Positions 61,501 to 64,000 of a DNA stretch of 64,000 nucleotides are shown here, piece after piece. The position numbers and the translations under genes are program-made. The notes beneath the pieces were generated by a model. It made no database searches. It was not told the origin of the DNA and was given only the letters and a program-made list of their open reading frames with translations. Numbering within the stretch: the stretch's first letter is position 1; each line of letters begins with the position of its first letter. The DNA lies in NCBI GenBank assembly GCA_015056625.1, contig SVFY01000004.1, positions 148,693 to 212,692 on the forward strand, read 5' to 3'. The DNA comes from Butyrivibrio sp. (GTDB lineage: Bacteria; Bacillota; Clostridia; Lachnospirales; Lachnospiraceae).

Positions 61501-61780
61501 ATACAAAATCGTAGCCGTTGGTTTTGTCATAGGCCCTCTGGATCCTGCCTCCAAGCTCCGGCATTACCATGACCTTTAGGTACTTATTTTCAAGGAACAC
61601 AACGTTCCAGATCTTATCCTGTTTCTGCCTGCTGATCTTGTTTGTGGCAGGGTAAGGGTAGATTTTACCGCTGCTGCCCTGATAAACTCTCTTTTCAAGA
61701 AACATGGGGTTTATGTCTGCTTCCCCAACTTCATAGGTTGGGATCTTTACCTGTTCTTCCCAGATCTTTACTGTATCCAT
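58517..61780 (-). CDS. DUF5107-TPR protein linked to GH2
   Basis: A 1087-residue cytosolic protein. The first ~370 residues form a galactose-mutarotase-like beta-sandwich (VMPELGGRIQRAYDKTNGYDFVYYN, WISGGIEFNWPQHHRPTTY) recognised as DUF5107. The remainder, from about 480, is a long array of TPR repeats (NPYDSEAYYNLGLSLFYQ, AASKAYYYLGCLYYDKLGYDK). The GGIEFNWPQHH stretch has the acidic and His residues seen in carbohydrate-acting sandwiches, so a role as glycosidase or epimerase has been suspected, but I know no proven function. AAGGAG precedes the ATG at 61780. Confidence 0.9.
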   Translation of the reverse strand: MDTVKIWEEQVKIPTYEVGEADINPMFLEKRVYQGSSGKIYPYPATNKISRQKQDKIWNVVFLENKYLKVMVMPELGGRIQRAYDKTNGYDFVYYNHVIKPALVGLTGPWISGGIEFNWPQHHRPTTYMKVEHKIRENADGSMSLLLGDVDRMYGTRVITTITLFPDRAYIEIDGQLYNRTPLPQTFLWWANPAVSVNDNTQSVFPPDVHSVYDHGKRAVSRFPIATGTYYKHDYSAGVDISRYKNIPVPTSYMAEHSDFDFVGGYDYGKEAGLLHVADHHISPGKKQWTWGCGDFGKAWDRNLTDEDGPYIELMTGMYCDNQPDFAWLKPYEEKKFKQYFMPYKKAGYVKNACVDVAVNLEVLEGKIDAKVYATRPIEDAEIVIADGGKEIFREKKNLSPEEVFETSIDAKEADRYKVKILVFSQGKELLSYQEKDYGIPKLAEPAKAAKAPEDILTNEELYLTGLHIEQYRHATYLPDDYYIEGLKRDNGDIRINNAYGMLHLRRGEFEKAQRHFEKAIERLTILNPNPYDSEAYYNLGLSLFYQEKFDDAYDAFYKATWCSEEQEMSFYYLAVIAVRNGEYELALDHVEKGLVKNTHNIKARGLKAALLDILGREGEAARYLKENIKVDAFDFVSRSLLAEIDGSYGKEHVTGDIENYLQTARDFAEYGLYERAVLILENCPEESPLKYYYLAYYLDKQGHGTEAKEVLIKAQNAPSRYCFPNKLEDLQALTRCIELDPAASKAYYYLGCLYYDKLGYDKAIALWERSKDLDNTFPTVLRNLAIALFNKRGDKEKAKECMERAFELDKKDARVFLELDQLYARLGKEPSERLKIFEENIGLIEERDDLYTEYVTLLNLGGQYDKAHKAITCHDFQTWEGAEGKITTQFKISLFMMAKECLERSNPKGAIALLEEALSYPENLGEGRLEGTKDNNLYYLLGLCYKALGDGDRAKENFEKSTLGESEPAGMMYYYDQPADMILFQGLGFSELDDTNSANIRFYKLLDYGEHHVHDKFVMDYFAVSMPDMSVFDADMDMKNKVHCYYLMGLGNLGLGKKDEAKTWFSKALDLDKNHQLAAIYRNMCK

Positions 61781-61870
61781 AACTCTCTCCTTGGGACATA
61801 TATTTTGATCAAAGCCATAAAAAGAAACCGGTGTAACTCCACACCAGTTTCTCTTATCAACCCGCATGTC

Positions 61871-63880
61871 TTAAGCTTTAAGGCTCTGCTTATCTGCGTA
61901 CATCTCTTTATCTGCCCTATCAAATACCTCCGATACAAAGCTGTCGGTTTCAGGCTGATATTCTGCCATTCCGGAAGCAAGGACCACCCCATCGCCATTT
62001 TTCTTATTTTCAAGGACTTTACTGCGAAGCTTCTCCATTAGCTCTTTTCTCGATGAGTAATCACTTCCTCTGAGAAATGCCACAAACTCATCGCCGCCAA
62101 CCCTGAATACCGGGCTGTGAACAAAAGTATCGCACAGGATCTGGGCAGAAGCCTTGATATACTCATCTCCTGCAGCATGTCCCAGGGTATCATTTATCAT
62201 CTTTAAATTATTGGAGTCGCATACAACCAGTGCAAAGTTCAGATAATCCATGCCATTATCGATGTTTGACTGCACTGATTTCTCAAGTTCCTTGTAAGCA
62301 GTCTTGTTTCTGACTCCAGTCAGCTCATCGCGTCTTGCCAGCTCTTTTTCGGTCTTCAGAGCTTTCATGTGCCGCTTCTCACGCTTGATCACCTCGTCGA
62401 TATCCTCAACGCCAACGATCAGATGCGTACCATCACTGGTCTTTCTGACAAACATTCTGGTATACCTGGGTTTCCCATTTACCATGATACGATAGTCAAG
62501 GCTGCCATCCTTGTGCTCTTCAAGCATGGAGAGAAGATTGTCTTTTGTAATAAACTCAGACACCTGATCCTGATCCTGCCTGTGAACAACCTGCGAGATA
62601 TTTTCAAGGGATTCCTTAAAGAAATCCTCTCCTGACTTGCTGATCTCTAACTGCCCATAGATATTATTAACTTCGTAGCCAACATAAGCTGAATCTTCCA
62701 CATTCACGTAGTAGATCTCATCATAGTTGGATGCCAGGCTCTCTGCGATCTGACCGAAAGTAACTGTCTTCTTCTGATTTTCTTTCTGGATCTTTTCTGC
62801 GTTAAGCTCATCATCAATGTCTTTTTCATAGAAAATAAGATACCGTTCGTTGATATCCCTTGATACAGTAAACAAAAAGAACCTTGGCTTTCCATCAAAC
62901 AAAACTCTGTATTTGAACGAGAAAGAATGCCTGCCTTCAAGGCGCTTTAACATTTCTTCCTTGATATAAAAGCTCTTTGCATATTCCCTGTCATCAGGAT
63001 AGACACAAGTATCTATGTTTTCCAAAGCCTCTTTAAAGAAATCCTTACCTGCTTCAGTAGCATTTAAAGTCATGTATTTTTTGCTTTTTGAAAAAGAAAT
63101 AAATTCGCCCGTTTCTATTTCAATGTAAAATATGGCTTCATAATCCTGCGCCATGGCATTTGCGATATTATCATGGATCTCTTTTTCTTTTTTCTCACCT
63201 GACTGCACAAAGGAAAGGACAAGGCAAATTCCGACCATAAGTCCCATGGCATAGAAAGGAAGAAATGCATAGTTGATCTGCAGGATCTGAAATACTCCAA
63301 GGACTACGCTTGTGGCCACAACTGCATTGTACCTGAATTTTTCCTGTCCTGTATTCTTACTTGCAACTGACAACATGTAAACCGTGATCACCGCATAGAA
63401 CGCGATCTGCAGGATAAAAGAGATATTCCTACCGGTTTCTCCGATATACTCATGAGCTTCATTATATGAGAACATGAAATGATCAAAGAACTGGTTGATC
63501 AGTAGGCAGGCTATTCCTATCACAACCATTCCCCACACGCCATAGAGCAGCACTTTGGTGCGCCTGCCGTGTTTATCAAGATATGCAACGATGTACCTGG
63601 TCCATGTCAGCATGGTAAGGAGCATCAGCACAAAATAGAAGACTGTAAAAGAATATATTGCAGGAAAAAGCTGCGGGATATCATGGTGTTCGTACATAAT
63701 CCCCCATGAACCATCCACAAAAAAGTAACAGCACGCAGCAAGGACAAAGTGGTTATAGCGTACATGTACACGATCACCCTCGCCTTGCTTCTTCTCCAGG
63801 AACCCATATTTTATAAGCGATTCCCCGTTCAATATCAGATTTATTATCAGCACAGCTGCCGGAACCATCGAATAGATCAT
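61871..63880 (-). CDS. Membrane GGDEF diguanylate cyclase with two PAS-like repeats
   Basis: A 669-residue protein. Residues 1-225 hold about seven membrane helices. Two tandem PAS-like domains follow (AMAQDYEAIFYIEIETGEF and SLASNYDEIYYVNVEDSAY, each ~120 residues with matching EDFFKE-type blocks). The GGDEF domain (about 505-665) has DELTGVRNKTAY, NDTLGHAAGDE and an intact FRVGGDEF; no RxxD inhibitory site precedes it. It probably makes cyclic-di-GMP. GGAGG lies 13 nt before the ATG, far for a ribosome site. A receiver-domain gene ends 25 bp upstream. Confidence 0.93.
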   Translation of the reverse strand: MIYSMVPAAVLIINLILNGESLIKYGFLEKKQGEGDRVHVRYNHFVLAACCYFFVDGSWGIMYEHHDIPQLFPAIYSFTVFYFVLMLLTMLTWTRYIVAYLDKHGRRTKVLLYGVWGMVVIGIACLLINQFFDHFMFSYNEAHEYIGETGRNISFILQIAFYAVITVYMLSVASKNTGQEKFRYNAVVATSVVLGVFQILQINYAFLPFYAMGLMVGICLVLSFVQSGEKKEKEIHDNIANAMAQDYEAIFYIEIETGEFISFSKSKKYMTLNATEAGKDFFKEALENIDTCVYPDDREYAKSFYIKEEMLKRLEGRHSFSFKYRVLFDGKPRFFLFTVSRDINERYLIFYEKDIDDELNAEKIQKENQKKTVTFGQIAESLASNYDEIYYVNVEDSAYVGYEVNNIYGQLEISKSGEDFFKESLENISQVVHRQDQDQVSEFITKDNLLSMLEEHKDGSLDYRIMVNGKPRYTRMFVRKTSDGTHLIVGVEDIDEVIKREKRHMKALKTEKELARRDELTGVRNKTAYKELEKSVQSNIDNGMDYLNFALVVCDSNNLKMINDTLGHAAGDEYIKASAQILCDTFVHSPVFRVGGDEFVAFLRGSDYSSRKELMEKLRSKVLENKKNGDGVVLASGMAEYQPETDSFVSEVFDRADKEMYADKQSLKA

Positions 63881-63904
63881 TCAGTCTAATAGTCCTCCAT
63901 GTAT

Positions 63905-64000
63905 TCACAAAAACAAAATTTCCGATAACGTATCAAGGAGATTCTTTATATCAATAGGCTTTGCTATATGCCCTTTCATTCCGGCATCCAGAGCTCTTTT
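63905..64000 (-). CDS. Receiver-domain protein, C-terminal end
   Basis: The frame runs in from the right edge and ends at 63905. The 31 visible residues include ALDAGMKGHIAKPIDIKNLL, the last part of a two-component receiver domain (the conserved Lys-Pro of strand 5 and helix 5). It ends there, so it is either a single-domain response regulator or a hybrid kinase with a C-terminal receiver. Its downstream neighbour is the GGDEF protein 25 bp away, so the pair may be co-regulated. Confidence 0.8.
   Translation of the reverse strand, partial: KRALDAGMKGHIAKPIDIKNLLDTLSEILFL

Overview
The window looks like a chromosomal segment of a rumen- or gut-type Lachnospiraceae (Butyrivibrio/Pseudobutyrivibrio-like Firmicute). 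This rests on moderate GC, strong GGAGG ribosome sites, DUF4364, DUF5722 and DUF5107-TPR proteins, an NAD malic enzyme and much carbohydrate metabolism. I could not run a search, so the genus is an inference. No rRNA, CRISPR array, insertion sequence or integrase is visible. There is one tRNA.

Layout. (a) 1-578: tail of a GH13 glucosidase, then a long perfect palindrome. (b) 749-5524: amino-sugar operon nagB - glmU-like hexapeptide protein - glmM - glmS with a consensus promoter. (c) 5541-5723: tRNA-Thr(GGT) with its own consensus promoter and terminator. (d) 5771-19523: mostly minus-strand housekeeping: SGNH hydrolase, DUF4364, malic enzyme, DUF5722, rarA, ComEC-like lipoprotein, MATE, DMT, sfsA, lipoprotein, NUDIX, rsmH-like, HIT. 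(e) 19609-22781: defence/addiction island with a HipA/CtkA-like kinase, its three-part partner, a DJ-1 protein with a duplicated 3' remnant, and a higBA module. (f) 22790-35553: an 11-gene exopolysaccharide operon read from one strong promoter at its right end (phosphoglycosyl transferase first, flippase and UDP-xylose synthase last). (g) 35600-43516: accessory stretch with a truncated antitoxin, an XRE-Uma2 fusion, a chemoreceptor, unknown membrane proteins, two nucleases, and a 1.1 kb gene-free region full of hairpins and tandem repeats. (h) 43662-55149: hexuronate catabolism (uxuA-uxuB) with an AraC regulator, a second MATE and AraC pair, a second palindrome copy, an alpha/beta hydrolase, DUF1622, SMP-30, putP, and an HD-GYP phosphodiesterase. 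(i) 55180-64000: queT, a GH2 glycosidase with a DUF5107-TPR protein, a GGDEF cyclase and the end of a receiver-domain protein.

How it fits together. GH13, GH2, DUF5107, SMP-30 and uxuAB suggest use of plant polysaccharides and uronic acids. UDP-xylose synthase and the EPS operon build surface polymer from sugar nucleotides that share precursors with the glm operon. HD-GYP and GGDEF proteins suggest cyclic-di-GMP control.

The most unusual items are: the HipA-like kinase module with twin operators 42 bp apart; a candidate structured RNA at about 42.26-42.66 kb; a two-copy palindrome family; several genes whose -10 box lies only 6-10 nt before the ATG (leaderless mRNAs); and a DJ-1 3' remnant beside a convergent hairpin RNA/46-codon ORF.
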